A stretch of DNA of 64,000 nt from Lumbricus terrestris (Eukaryota; Annelida; Clitellata; Crassiclitellata; Lumbricidae), in the NCBI GenBank assembly GCA_949752735.1, contig OX457038.1, positions 64,117,205 to 64,181,204 on the forward strand, given 5' to 3'. Shown piece by piece: positions 14,501 through 25,993 of the stretch (the first letter of the stretch is position 1; each line of letters starts with the position of its first letter). The notes beneath the pieces are model-generated. The model was given only the letters and a program-made list of their open reading frames with translations, was not told the origin of the DNA and did no database searches. The translations under genes were made by a program, and so were the position numbers.

Positions 14501-17497
14501 CGTCATTACATATTACATTTAGAATGGCAACATAAAGACAATACCAACATCATGAATATTGATGAGCTGAATGTGAAAATTTTTAATGTTATTAATTACT
14601 GATTTGTAGCTTCTAATACACCAATGTTTGACGCATAAGGCTTCGAAGTCGTAATGATTCAATTCGATATCTTTATTCTGAATGAATGTCTTAGATCTAT
14701 GCAACTGGTTACAATGAAACTAAAATTTCTTAGTTTAAACAATGTTTCACCTGTGTTTGATGTGATGCCTTTTCAAATGGGTAACGATGGCAAAGGATCT
14801 CACCCGGTCACTTCTTTGAAAATTTAGTACACGTGCATTTGTGTTCACATCCGTCAGGAATGTCATCAACGTTGCTAAAAGGCTGAAGAGGGTGCAACTT
14901 TGGATGAATTGGTCTAGATGTGAAACTAGTATCATGTCTGATCACCTGTTGAATTCATGAATATTAATGTTTCTGTTTCTCCAGCTAGGCATAATTATGA
15001 ATATAATATCACTCAAGTGATCATTTATGTAGCACTTGTGAGGCAATGACTCGTCACTTTTGGTTTTCGTATTGTAGGTTCCACCAATGACGAACTATTC
15101 GATGGAAGGTCGGACATATCGCTACTTTAAAGGACCAGGCGCACCTCTCTATCCATTTGGATATGGATTGTCCTATGCCCATTTTAAATATTCCAGCCTC
15201 ATCGTAAATCCTACGGTTGTCAGGAACGCAACGGATGTTGTGCGAATCACTGTTGACTGCTCCAACGCCGGACCATTTGATTCCGACGAGGTGAGGAAAT
15301 ATTGCTCTGGAAAGGCAGTGACGGGTTTTATTTCTTTATTTTGCTTGCCAGGCTGGTAAGAAAGACTGAATGTGAGGCATGAAAAAGTATGCACTAACAA
15401 CTTGTCCAGGGTGATTAAATAGAGTGTAATTAGCAAGCTTCAACCCACAATCGTAGTCATTATGCCATGTGGAAGTCTGTATGGTAGTTTATTTGAAGTG
15501 TATGTGTGTGTGTGTGTGTTTATGTATGCGTAAGCCATTCTAGAAGTAACTTGCTACTGATGATGCTATAGACGTTGTTGTATTATCATACAATTAGCTA
15601 CTATATACACTTTATAATAATTATAAGATATAGTATTTTATGCAAAGTTCTTAAAAATAGTTCACTGTGGGACGAATTGACAGATGTGAAAATGCCCAGA
15701 GAGCAGCTGACTTGTATTACTCTCAACCTACACTTTGGAAGTCATGTGCTACTGTTTCATTAGAATTGACAATATTGAATCCTGGTATGAAACTAGATTG
15801 TATTATGTCTGATGTGCAAAAGCAACTTCATAAACCGGATGTTCATATATTACTTACGAAGGGAGGGAAGGAGGTGGGACCACCGGATTTGGTCAATTTG
15901 CATATTGATGTGTATGGTGGGGGAGAGCATCTCGACTGAATGGGGGTCGAAATATGATTTTTGCAAATGTGATATAATTTATGGATATGCCCTATGTGGT
16001 GTACTTCTTCATATGCTCATCCATCATATGCTCATCCTTCATATGCTCATCGACTGGTTGCACTCTGCCAGTGCCAGTCCCAAGCCTGGATAAAGGAGGA
16101 GAGCGTTGCTAATGGTCTTTGTTACCACACAGTGACGTTAAACTGCAAATACCATCACCTTCATATGCTCATTCATAGCTCAAGTTCAGATTTATTGATT
16201 TCGTTTAAACGAGAAGTTCTTTGAACGAAAAGATTTGTTTGTCAGGTGACGCAGGTCTACATCAGTTGGCGAGACTGTCCTGTAGTGATGCCACAGCGCC
16301 AGCTGGTCGCCATTTCAAGAACTATGATTCCAGTCTCTGACCAGCCACAGATGATTGAATTAGAAGTTAAAGCTGAACAGCTGATGATATGGGATGATGT
16401 CAGAGGATTCATGCTTTACCCAGGTGATCTGAACTCAACTGACACCAGTGGTTCCCAAGCTTTTTTTGACTTTGGGACCACTTTGTCTAATTTGGGGGAC
16501 ATAAGGACCACTTTTTCTTAGTTGAAGGACTTTAGTGGTCACAAGGCTTAAATTTAATTAACTAAAAGCATATGAAATTGTTATAATTGAATCAAAATAG
16601 AATGTTTGATGTTATTTATAGACATCAAACTGAAATAATTTACTATATAAAATAATTATGTGTTCTATCCTGTCCAAATTGTCAATTTTTTCACATATAT
16701 ATATATATATTAATATTCTTTGAGAGATGAGGGCCATTTTTTTAGACCTGGCGGGTCACTTTTGGCCAACGGGCCATGGGTTGGGAACCACTGACTTACA
16801 ACTATTATAGTGTGTGGGTATGGTATGGTAAGGTAGTGAATGTATAGTAAAGTAAGGTGTGGTAGATGGATAAGTACTGTTTATATAATGTTTCGTAAGA
16901 TTGGCTATGGCTTAGTAGTATTAGGTAATATTACGTATACATGGTACTGGAGATGAATTAAGGAAAGGCAAAGGAAGGCAATGTTTATTTAGGTAAAGAC
17001 GTTTACCGTAGGTAGGATAACCGTTTTCTAAATGCAGTTAATAAAGTGACTTCCATTCAAAGCATGGTAAAGTAACTAACTCTCTCTTGAGGTAATATTG
17101 TGAAGTTTAATCTTTTGACTTAGAAATAATTGTAATGATGCACATAATAATCAAAAAAAATTATAATAAAAATGAGACCCGATTTCTCGGAGAACCACTT
17201 TTTACTCCTAAGATAATTCTTTGTTCCTGAAGAATTATATATACCTCGGGTAAAAAAAAAATACTTGAATATAATAAAACTGTAAACTATATCTACCCAT
17301 TCGAGAGTTTTTTTTGTATGGAGAATTTTGTGAATCCTCTTGTGAAAATATTAATAATAATGGTATTACAAGTAATAATAGATTTGTTTACCATTTCAGG
17401 CGTGATTGATATCTACGTTGGTGGCCAACAACCAGACCAGGAGACGAACGTTGGTTCCAACATTCTCCAGACATCAATTCAGATAACACCTTCGTAG
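8585..17497 (+). CDS. GH3 beta-xylosidase-like secreted glycosidase (11 exons)
   Basis: Exons: 8585-8928, 9445-9604, 10150-10320, 11049-11140, 11641-12109, 12813-13035, 13730-13819, 14248-14459, 15078-15290, 16246-16423, 17400-17497. All introns are GT-AG, all phases join, and the sum is 2,250 nt (749 residues plus TAG). The ATG at 8585 is followed by a hydrophobic signal peptide (LWMLFVVTIFAFASVLEA). The product follows glycoside hydrolase family 3 order: N-terminal barrel with ECLRG, GRNQEVYGEDPFL, AGCKHFAVHSGPE and LMCSFNSINGVPAC; GFYISDAGAIE, whose Asp286 fits the nucleophile; then the alpha/beta sandwich with KNENVLPL and CLGTGQDVEEEGYDR; RLPYTWP; PLYPFGYGLS near 610-619; and a C-terminal FnIII-like domain ending VYVGGQQP-like. 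Closest in style to plant and fungal beta-xylosidase/arabinofuranosidase. Predicted to cleave xylosyl or related sugars outside the cell or in lysosomes; the exact substrate is unknown. Exon 4 is only 92 bp. Confidence 0.93.
9163..9308. mobile_element. hAT-type MITE, CAGTGCTTAAAG family, copy 2 (GH3 intron 1)
   Basis: Ends CAGTGCCTAAAGTGTGG and CCACACTTTAAGCGCTG, flanked by GGCTCCAC and GGCTCAAC (7/8). It lacks one of the two CCTGGACG units of copy 1, so the copies differ by an internal deletion or duplication. It lies wholly within intron 1 of the GH3 gene. Confidence 0.85.
9650..9985 (-). mobile_element. LINE RT C-terminal fragment (GH3 intron 2)
   Basis: The minus strand reads KIQQDVVDRIQIRRM, YFGHVTRMQSGRYPKVALQG and further basic sequence, the conserved C-terminal GHVxRM module of endonuclease-type LINE proteins. 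It is truncated at both ends and sits antisense in intron 2 of the GH3 gene. Confidence 0.65.
10855..10945 (+). mobile_element. LINE 3' tail, GCGCTATATAAA plus GAATGAAT (GH3 intron 3)
   Basis: Contains GTGCTAGAGTCGGGAGCG, CTTGAAGAAGCGCTATATAA and a GAATGAAT tail. The same 3' tail closes the CR1/L2-like element at 41,090-41,173 and recurs at 12,685-12,765. It marks a 5'-truncated insertion. Confidence 0.65.
12685..12765 (+). mobile_element. LINE 3' tail (GH3 intron 5)
   Basis: Reads GGAGTTTGGAGTGCTTCTGC, then CTTGAAGAGGCGCTATACAA and a (GAAT)n tail, the third copy of the family in this window. It is more diverged than the tail at 41,090. Confidence 0.6.
16060..16140 (+). mobile_element. Dispersed retroelement fragment (GH3 intron 9)
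   Basis: Contains CTGCCAGTGCCAGTCCCAAG, then CCTGGATAAAGGAGGAGAGC and GTTACC. A second copy is at 56,440-56,525. The wording resembles RTE-type element sequence, from memory. Upstream, ATATGCTCATC is repeated three times (16,010-16,050). Confidence 0.4.
16446..16793. mobile_element. hAT-type MITE in the last intron of the GH3 gene
   Basis: Ends CAGTGGTTCCCAAGC and CATGGGTTGGGAACCACTG form hAT-style inverted repeats. The flanking octamers ACTGACAC and ACTTACAA match at 6 of 8. The element starts only 22 bp after the exon 10 splice donor (exon ends 16,423). The interior has repeated GGGACCACTTTGTC/GGACCACTTTTTC words. No ORF. Confidence 0.75.
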
Positions 17498-17863
17498 GGA
17501 TATTATTATTAGTTGCACGTTTGTTGCAACAACTGAACTCAAGCAATCTGATGTGCTTCTACGAGTCTGCACCCGATGATCAAATTAATATTGACGATTT
17601 TAGTTAAATGGATTTTTTTCATCCATATCGTTGTGTGATTTTATTCTTCTTTCTTGCGATCATGTCTTTGACCCTTTAGCAACGAGCTACATGGGGCTTA
17701 AATTCCATACATTTTAGTGCATGCTAGTTGTTGAAGGATTAAGGACAGCTGCACAAATTGATTTGATTTTGATGGTTACAGTAGTAGAATATTTGCTGTC
17801 TTCTACCTATCTGTTTTTTCAGATCTTGTGTGGTTTCTTGCATTCCAATGTGAAGGATGTATA
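17498..17863. other. Probable 3' UTR of the GH3 gene
   Basis: A+T-rich sequence after the TAG at 17,495. I see no clean AATAAA before the foldback element at 17,866, so the poly(A) site is not placed. Confidence 0.4.
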
Positions 17864-17865
17864 TA

Positions 17866-18644
17866 CAGGGTGCGCCAAAAAAAAGACCCCCCTAGGTTTT
17901 TTGCCAATATCTTGGCCAAAAGTAAGAATTTCAAAATGAAATTTTACAGTCTTGAAGACAATTCATATTTACATATGATGGCCAGATTTCATCAAAATAT
18001 TTCAAACAAACCAAAAGTTATGCCACTTTTAGGGAGGTCACCCACCATTTTTTGACGATTCAAAAACGTAACGCAACAAAAAGTAGGTTTTTGCCAATAT
18101 TTTGGCCAAAAGTACGAATTTCAAAATGAAATTTTTACAGGCTGATAGACAATTCATATTTACACACGATGACCGAAATTTCATCAAAATATTTAAAACA
18201 GAACAAAAGTTATATCACTTTTAGTGAGACCACCCTCGGTTTTTTGGATGATTCAAAAACGTAAAAAAAACGAGGGTGGTCTCACTAAAAGTGATATACC
18301 TTTTGTTCTGTTCTAAATATTTTGATGAAATTTCGGTCATCGTGTGTAAATATGAATTGTCTATCAGCCTGTAAAAATTTCATTTTGAAATTCGTACTTT
18401 TGGCCAAAATATTGGCAAAAACCTACTTTTTCTTGCGTTACGTTTTTGAATCGTCAAAAAACGGTGGGTGGCCTTCCTAAAAGTGGCATAACTTTTGGTT
18501 TGTGTGAAATATTTTGATGAAATCTGGCCATCATATGTAAATATGAATTGTCTTTAAGTCTGTAAAATTTCATTTTGAAATTCTTACTTTTGGCCAAGAT
18601 ATTGGCAAAAAATCTAGGGGGGTCTTTTTTTTTGGCGCACCCTG
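17866..18644. mobile_element. TA-flanked foldback element (mariner-like termini)
   Basis: Starts CAGGGTGCGCCAAAAAAAAG and ends with the complement, each end next to TA inside TATA. The two halves are inverted copies of about 390 bp meeting near 18,262. Each half itself holds two tandem versions of a roughly 190-bp unit (GCCAATAT(C/T)TTGGCCAAAAG, CAATTCATATTTACA, TTTCATCAAAATATTT, GGTTTTTTGACGATTC). No transposase ORF is present. The TA duplication and CAGGG ends fit a Tc1/mariner-type non-autonomous element. Confidence 0.85.
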
Positions 18645-18646
18645 TA

Positions 18647-19719
18647 TATTAACGTCGGTTTAATCCTAGCCATTATATGTGCCTATCATATTTCAAAGTG
18701 GATCATATCTCGTGTTGTGCTGTAAAAGGTGTTTCAATGTTTGAGGTATTTGCCGTTGTGTTTGGATGTTTTTTTAATTTTCATTGTTTTTCAAAAGATC
18801 ATTTAAGTCCATGCAGTCAAATCGTAGCAGTTGAAGGAGTTTAGACCAGTGATTTGAACCTCTTCTGACGACAGAACCTTTCTCCAAGCACTTATATGTT
18901 AACGAAACCAATGTACGTTATAGCACTTCCGGTGCAGTCTACATTGCATAATAGTACATTACATGCTTTAGTATTATAGAAGTGTAGTGCACTAAACGCT
19001 CTTAGAGGACAACTGCATTTCTGCTGTAGGCTATTTCGCCAGCTATCCATTCATCTGAGAGGTGAGATAGAATACTGAAAATAAACCATGTTCTGGATAA
19101 GTGTTGTGGACATGTACTAAAGTATCCTTCCTTACATTTATATTGCAAAATTTGTCTGGTTTAAGTCTTGAACGCGTCGTAGAGAGACATATAGACCAAC
19201 ACGTAATGATTGATCATCAACAGAAAAGAATTGTTCTCGCTTTTTTATTTTGTGGAGGTCGGAGTAGAAAATCTTAGCTCACGTGGGATAACTCTAGGTG
19301 AAAACTGCATCGCAATTCGCATATCTTTCTCAGCAATAGATGGATCTGTTCCTTTTCAACCAATGTCCAAAAGAGTTCAAGGCTCTGCATGCTTCAATCT
19401 GAGCATTCATTCGGTCACAATTTTAGCGAATTCTTTCCAGTCTTTGCCGGATTGGCACCTGTGATACGAGACATGCCACCTAAACTATTCGATCTGCCAC
19501 CTGAACAATGGTGTTTTCACTGTTTTGCTTGGGGCTTAACCTCGACCATGACAAATGGGGTAGTTCAAGGCTATAGTGTGGCCAAAGGGCTTCAGCTTAT
19601 TTGGGGAGTTTGAGCTTCGTTTGGACACAAGCCCTAAGCTCAATGCTGGTTACGTCCCAGCTGCACCTGAAATAGTTCTTCTGTCGCAACAATTGATCAT
19701 TTGATTCTTGTTTCACACA
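18647..19719. other. Intergenic, no gene seen
   Basis: No recognisable protein on either strand. Short open frames at 19,210-19,613 have no family resemblance or splice context. Confidence 0.4.
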
Positions 19720-19905
19720 TCTATGTGATTTCAGAATAGAAAATATCGATGTGATTTGAGAATAACAAATATCTATGTGATTTCAGAATATAAAATATCG
19801 ATGTGATTTGAGAATAACAAATATCTATCTATGTGATTTCAGAATAGAAAATATCGATGTGATTTCAGAATAACAAATGTCGATGTGATTTCAGAATAGA
19901 AAATA
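19720..19905 (+). repeat. 26-bp tandem repeat with alternating variants
   Basis: Seven copies of a unit T(C)TATGTGATTTCAGAATAG plus AAAATA. Odd and even copies alternate between TCTATG and TCGATG starts and between AGAAAATA and ACAAATA ends, so the early array behaves as a 52-bp dimer. One copy has an extra TCTA. Confidence 0.85.
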
Positions 19906-20531
19906 TCGATTAAAGATTTTTCAGACGAGCTAATAGGTTTAACATCTGCAAAAATGAGAAAATCTGCTATCTCTGAATGAGAAATTTAACCGGTGGTTCT
20001 TGTGAGCCGATCCAAGGAAGAATATACCAAACCAATCGTTGACCTTTTGCTCAGTAGATACCGATCGGAAAGCAGTTGTTAAGATAAGAACGCAGCATCC
20101 AAATAGTTCAAAACCAATTATAGAAATTCTTGTTTGTCTGGACAACAGTTGGAAACAAATGACAATCTGTGGATTCTCATTTGATGCATGTTTCTTCCAA
20201 ATAACAAGTAATTAATGTGCAGGTTCATTCATTGGACCATGTATGCTGTATAACTACATATAAGCAAGAATGACAACTCCGCTTTGAAAGAATTCTACTC
20301 ATTGCCAATACTTTTGTGATTTCAGTTGGTGTTATAAGAGTTTATATCAAACTGCCATGGAACCCTTGGACGATGCCCATGAAACCTCCAGTTGAAAACC
20401 ACTTTTTTATTCTGATCAAACGTAGGGCACCGTAAAACTTTTTCACAGATTAACGTAAAAATACAAAAGCAGTTTTTAATTTTCGTCTCTAAACATATTT
20501 GTCATATAGTATGCAAAATATGAAACAGCCT
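19906..20531. other. Intergenic, no gene seen
   Basis: No coding signal was found on either strand between the tandem array and the piggyBac-type element. Confidence 0.4.
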
Positions 20532-21514
20532 TTAACCCTCGGGCTACTAAGGGGGGGTGGTTGCCACCCCCCCCTAGGTTTTTCGCAAATCAAACGCGTT
20601 CCGTCTGGAATAAAATTTTGAAAAAATTGGTAGCTGTAGAGGGTTCATTGGGACACATTTTGAGGTAAAACTTTTGATGATGCCCCCTACCGTTCAAAAG
20701 TTACACCCGATATACCAAAGGTACCAGGGGGGGGTGGATACCACCCCCCCTAGAATATCGTCTGTAACTTTTCCGCCCTTTAATATTAAGATACACAAAT
20801 TATACCATTCTATAGAGGGAATGTGGGGCTACATTTCCATGCTCACTGAGTTGTCTTTTGACAACCGGAAGTGCTCAAAATAAATTGAAATATATATAAA
20901 GGTGTTTTATTTTCATAAAATTGTCATGTTGTTTCTATTATAACTTATCCATAATTTATTTTTTAATAGAAATAAATTATGCCATTCTGTAGAGGGCATT
21001 TAGGGCTATTTTCTGATACTAAATAATTTGTTTTTTGATGACCGGAAGTGCTCAAAATAAATTAAAATGTATGAAAATGTTGGGTTTTTTTACAACGCAA
21101 GCCAAAATGTGTGCGTAAACGTTTTTCAGCGGCAAAAACATGTTTTTTTGTTTTGATTGAACATAAAACAGACTTATTACTAGTTTTTATAGTTGAATAT
21201 TGGACTTTATTATATGTAAACTACCTTTTATATATAAATCATGTATAAAACACACAGAATCTAATATATTTCCTATGCGTAAGTATACATTTTGTGGAAT
21301 CGACGGGTACCCATGGTAAAAAATTCATAATTTCGAGGGGCATTCATATTTTCTAAACCTAAATATACCATTTTGTGCAGAAATGAATTCTGAATCAAAT
21401 GGTGTATTACAAGTTATGATATCTCAAACCCAACCCAAAATCCAGGGGGGGGTGGTAACCACCCCCCCCTTGGTAGTCAGTGTTACAAAAAAAGCTTGGT
21501 AGCCTGAGGGTTAA
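20532..21514. mobile_element. piggyBac-type MITE with TTAA target sites
   Basis: Begins TTAACCCTCGGGCTACTA and ends, read in reverse, TTAACCCTCAGGCTACCA (16 of 18 identical), each including the TTAA duplicated by piggyBac transposases. Just inside are GGGGGGTGGTTGCCACCCCC and CCAGGGGGGGGTGGTAACC palindromic blocks. Interior blocks are repeated (GAACCGGAAGTGCTCAAAATAA-type words near 20,865 and 21,040). 983 bp, no transposase. Confidence 0.85.
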
Positions 21515-21923
21515 CCATCTGCAACGGCAGTCCAAAGGACAAGTTGTAGAATATATATATACCCCGGTAGCAGAATGGTTTCTGGATGGATAAAGAAAAC
21601 CTTAACCGACTTTTAAAGCTAAATTAAGAGATACACAATTTGTTTTTGCAGTGAAAAGAACAGATGGATTGTATACGTAGCAAAATATCAGTTGAAATAG
21701 AAAATTTCCTTAAGCTTTCACCTGTTAGATAAATGACGACTAGGAAAATTGCTGGAAAGAAACTGCAAGCTGCATGTCAAAAACGAGTTGAGCCCATCAA
21801 TATACGTTACATCGATATACTTTACGCACCACTTTCTGTTGATGGCATCATTAGTTATCAATGAGCAGGCCTTGTTCAAGGTTCCCAAAGTCCAGTAAGG
21901 ATAGGTTAAGGAAAAGTATAGAC

Positions 21924-23114
21924 CAGCGGTTCTCAACCTGTGGGTCGCGACCCTCACGGGGGTCGCCTGACGATTTGCCAGGGGTCGCATGGACCCTTCA
22001 GAAATTTGTAAAAGATGTATGCCAAATAGGAATTAAAACGCAATACACAGCACTAAAGCAACTTACAATAAATTTTTGCTTAAACTTTTGCAATGAGTCA
22101 TTCGATCGTCAGATTTGCGACAGCTAATTTAATTTTTGCCATTTTATGCTTCAAATGTAAATTCCTTTTACCATTCTTCTAAGAAAATGAAACAATTTTC
22201 GGTTTGCTCAAAAATCTATGCTGAGCGACGTGGTGCGATTTGTGAATTGAGCGAATATAACTACCATTAGAGTGTGCAAATTATTAATTTTTAGACAATT
22301 AGGAAGAGGCAGGCTATTTACTGAAGTCTTAAATTAAAGCACTTTAACACTGAAATCATGAGTAACTTCGTTAAGGTGACAGCTTAAAATACTTCAGTTA
22401 CAGTGTGCAAATCCAAAACAACTGTAGGCCTACGCCTTATTTGAATCTTAAACCATGACTATATCACCATTGTCGAATTTAGCAATCTTATTCAGATGAC
22501 AGCTTAAAATTTTTAATGCAGTCGTTACAGTGTGGATGGGCTATTAAAAAATTCAAATGATGGGGATGGAACAAATAATTATTGAAATCTTAAACCATGT
22601 CTTTTGGCACTGTAATTATGAATTTTTTTCTTGAGATGAGAGCCTAAAATGCGACCATTGCAGTGTGGAAATAAAAGAAATTAAGCAATGGGAGGAGGCA
22701 TTTTTGAAGTCTCAAATCAGGATTTTCAGCAATAACATGACGAGCAATATCGATAGAATGTCAACTTAAAATGCTACCATTGCAGTGTGCAAATTCAAAA
22801 ATATTTCGACAATGGGGGGAGGGGGCAAGGTACACTTCCCCTCGCCAAATCCCTTCCCTGCTGAATACATTTAGAAAATTGAAACTTCAAAGTTCAAACT
22901 ATTGAACAAGTAGCTCTCAGAATGGCAAGTCAGGAATTCTCACATAATTATTGTCAAATGCAGTTTTTGAGTTATAAAGTCAAAATGCAAAGCAATGGAC
23001 AATGGTAAAAATATGCAGTACAGGGGTAACTCGTTCAATCTCATCGTTGGGGGTCGTCACAACTTCCGAAATGCTACCAAGGGGTCGCCGCACTAAAAAG
23101 GTTGAGAACCGCTG
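21924..23114. mobile_element. hAT-type non-autonomous element with internal subrepeats
   Basis: Ends CAGCGGTTCTCAACCTGTGG and AAAGGTTGAGAACCGCTG are classic hAT termini. The flanking octamer GTATAGAC is duplicated perfectly (21,916-21,923 and 23,115-23,122). GGGTCGC blocks lie inside each end. Between 22,330 and 22,830 four diverged copies of a roughly 100-120-bp unit occur (GACAGCTTAAAAT, then CAGTTACAGTGTGCAAATCC-type words). 1,191 bp, no transposase frame. Confidence 0.9.
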
Positions 23115-24629
23115 GTATAGACCTTCAAAGTCAGGTCATGTAAAGAAAGTTTAGGTCAGGTATGGGGACAAGTGTAATTTGAATACCAACCTTTGTTAGA
23201 AGGGGTACTGACCTACACACACTGCATTACAAAACTGAATGCTCAAATACATGTAGTTGGCAGCTATACATACCACACAGATGTGTACAAAATAGATGGC
23301 TTTGCACAATTAATGGTGTTTTTGATCACAAGGTTCTCGTTTCAGTGTAAATTCTGATGCCACGATGCACAGTTGATTTAGGTTTATAAGCAATACCACA
23401 CAGATGCGCATAAAATAAACTTCATATACACCAACATTTCTATTTATTTTATATATTCCAAAAGTTCAACATCCTACATGGCTGCTATGGCCGAACATTG
23501 ACATCTTTAAAAGTAAGCTATTGTATATCAATCAGTTCATTTAGTTAATTACAGATATGGTTTTTCCTATTTAAAAGTAAGCTCACCAGATTATTTAGAA
23601 GCAAGGCATACACAATTGCATATAATTATGTCCATAGTCTAACCGGTTACTGTTAACACCACAATAAATACAGATGTATCCAAAATAGTTGAGCTTTCCA
23701 CAATTAATGGTGTTCTCTGGTAACATAGTTCTCACTTCGGTGTAAATTCAGAATGCAACGCTTGCAAGCCATATCAGTCACAGACGAGGTTGATACGACA
23801 TGGTCACTGTTGAATACAGAATTTAAATCTTGCAGTCATTTATGTTTGTTAGTGTAAATTATGGTTCATAAGACACGTCTCCAAATACACAAAACTGTTT
23901 CAAGATGTCATGAATAAGCTCTGTGTACCTCCCAAACTGTGCATCAGATAATCTCATCTATTTTGTAAATGTCTGTGTAGTATTTGCAATTCCAGATGCT
24001 GTCTGAACTTCCCAACACAAAATTGTGGGGAAAGACATTTATTCTAAGCAGTGTCTAATAGGTCATGGGTAAAAAGGACCAATGCTGAAAAAGGGAATAT
24101 TTAGCATTGCATTGCAGTTCTTTTTCATTGTACATTAACTAATACAGCACAACAGCTGTGGGGGGGGCAGAACATGAGCAGAATATTTACCAGGAGCATG
24201 TAAAATTGTAAATGCCGAGTCCACACTGTGGAAGAAAGTGCCATAGTGCACAGTAAATGTGTAACAGAAAAATGATCACATGCATGCTTCATACATCTGT
24301 ATGAATCTAGAATTCAATCAACTCCACCACAAACATAAACGACTGCAGAAAGAGAGTTGTAACACACAATTCCAAATTCAACAGTAAATATGTCACAAGT
24401 TCATAACAATCTCATTTGTGAATGATCAATAATACTTGCAAGCGTTGCATTCTAAGAACTTTCAAGTATAAAAAACCATATAAACTGATAACATGCACAG
24501 TTGCACACTTGAAAAAAGACTTCAGCTTCCGGACGGTACAATCTTTACCAACTTTGGCCAGAAATAGAAAAACAATATCATAATTCAAAGGACAACCTTT
24601 GCACCTTCAAAGCAAATTCTTCGTCTATG
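23115..24629. other. Intergenic or PAK 3' UTR; diverged direct repeat
   Basis: No protein signal. A segment at about 23,273-23,370 (CACACAGATGTGTACAAAAT, CACAATTAATGGTGTT, TCTCGTTTCAGTGTAAATTC) recurs at about 23,657-23,762, an old duplication. Minus-strand poly(A) candidates (TTTATT on the plus strand, about 23,445-23,455) would allow a long PAK 3' UTR, but this is inference. Confidence 0.4.
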
Positions 24630-24804
24630 CAGGACTGAAAGTGGCTTGTAAAAGGAGCCTGGTCTGAGTACGGGCACGCGCAGAAAATTTTTTCTGCTCG
24701 GCCGACTTCTTTTTTTGGACGACCTTTTTTAGTATTCGTGAATTTTCTGTGGGGAAATGCCCGGGGCCGCAGACTTAGACAGATCCGGCTCACTTTCAGC
24801 CCTG
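24630..24804. mobile_element. hAT-type MITE, CAGGRCTGAAAGTG ends
   Basis: Left end CAGGACTGAAAGTGGCTTG and right end in reverse CAGGGCTGAAAGTGAGCCG pair well. Flanking octamers CGTCTATG and CATCTATG match at 7 of 8. The 175-bp interior is non-coding. Confidence 0.75.
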
Positions 24805-25993
24805 CATCTATGGCACAGTAACATACGATACTTGTATCGTATTTAAGGCAACATATCGCAGTGTAATTGTGTTTAATGTAAACTAAGGACTGTACACTAC
24901 CATCATGTAAAGTACAGCAAATTGTAGGCTCATCACTGTGCAGCTGTATGTGTGTGTTTATCAATACACTTTCTATAGTACCTTTTAAGAACTTCACAAA
25001 GACACTTCAAAGCAATGCTTCAATACGCACTTTTGTCAAATTTGCTTCACTGTAAGATATCAAGGAGGAGAACCAGTAGATACTCAGCATCTTCCTGGTT
25101 CGCATAACTTGCACATCTTAAGCAAGTCCTCCAACGCACGAGGCCAATTACACACGACTTTTCATAGCATCAAATACGTGATTGCCTTACCTAGCCAACA
25201 CAATAAATTGTCATCGAAAAATGTTCACAGCCAATTGTACGGTAAATGTCAAATATAAAATCAATCACATTTAACAATTTCAAGCGTAATCATACAAACA
25301 TAGAACTCAACTCAATGAAAAACTGATACATTATTAGGTTATGAAGCTTGCAAAAGAAAGTGAAACTGGCACAACACATTTCTATTTTCCAAAACTAAGG
25401 GCTATTTGAAAATTCATATTCTCCCACGTTAAATTAAATCGTACAAAAACTGTATCACGAGTCTTCTACTGACAGCAATTTTATACAAACTTTAATATAT
25501 TACATGACAACTGCAGCTATTCTGCAAAACAAATTTCAATCATGATTGTGACTTTGCGTAAAGTGAAAGAACAAAGTATTCTTCCGGTTTTTCAAAATCC
25601 CTTCATGCAACTCAGAAAATATCAGTAACATACAGAACAATGAAAAATTTATGTTAAGCTATTAAAATACTGATTCAGCTTTAAAATAAAGCTATTCACT
25701 TCAGCTAATCGAATAGTTATTGCTAAAAGGTTTTTGCTTAAATTCTCAAGCTTAATTCACTCGTACGAAAAATTCAGAGTTCATGATACCTAATTGCATG
25801 CATAATAACCATTAATTAATCAAATTAAACTTAGAAACTTAAAAAGATTTCTAACTGGCTTTAGCTCCAAATGAAACTGTAGCTGTAGCTATTAAATTAA
25901 AACGAAAATGGAATGCACCTGCAACAAAAAATAGTCTAGGGTAGAAAACAACAAAAGTGGGGAAAACCTGCAAAACTCGTTTAAAACCGACCC
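24805..25993 (-). other. Probable PAK 3' UTR
   Basis: Sequence immediately after the PAK stop on the minus strand. A+T-rich, without coding signal or recognisable repeats. The end of the transcript is not visible. Confidence 0.45.

Noticed and set aside
19720..19905. CRISPR-like array
   Set aside because: Units are head-to-tail without unique spacers, in an animal genome.
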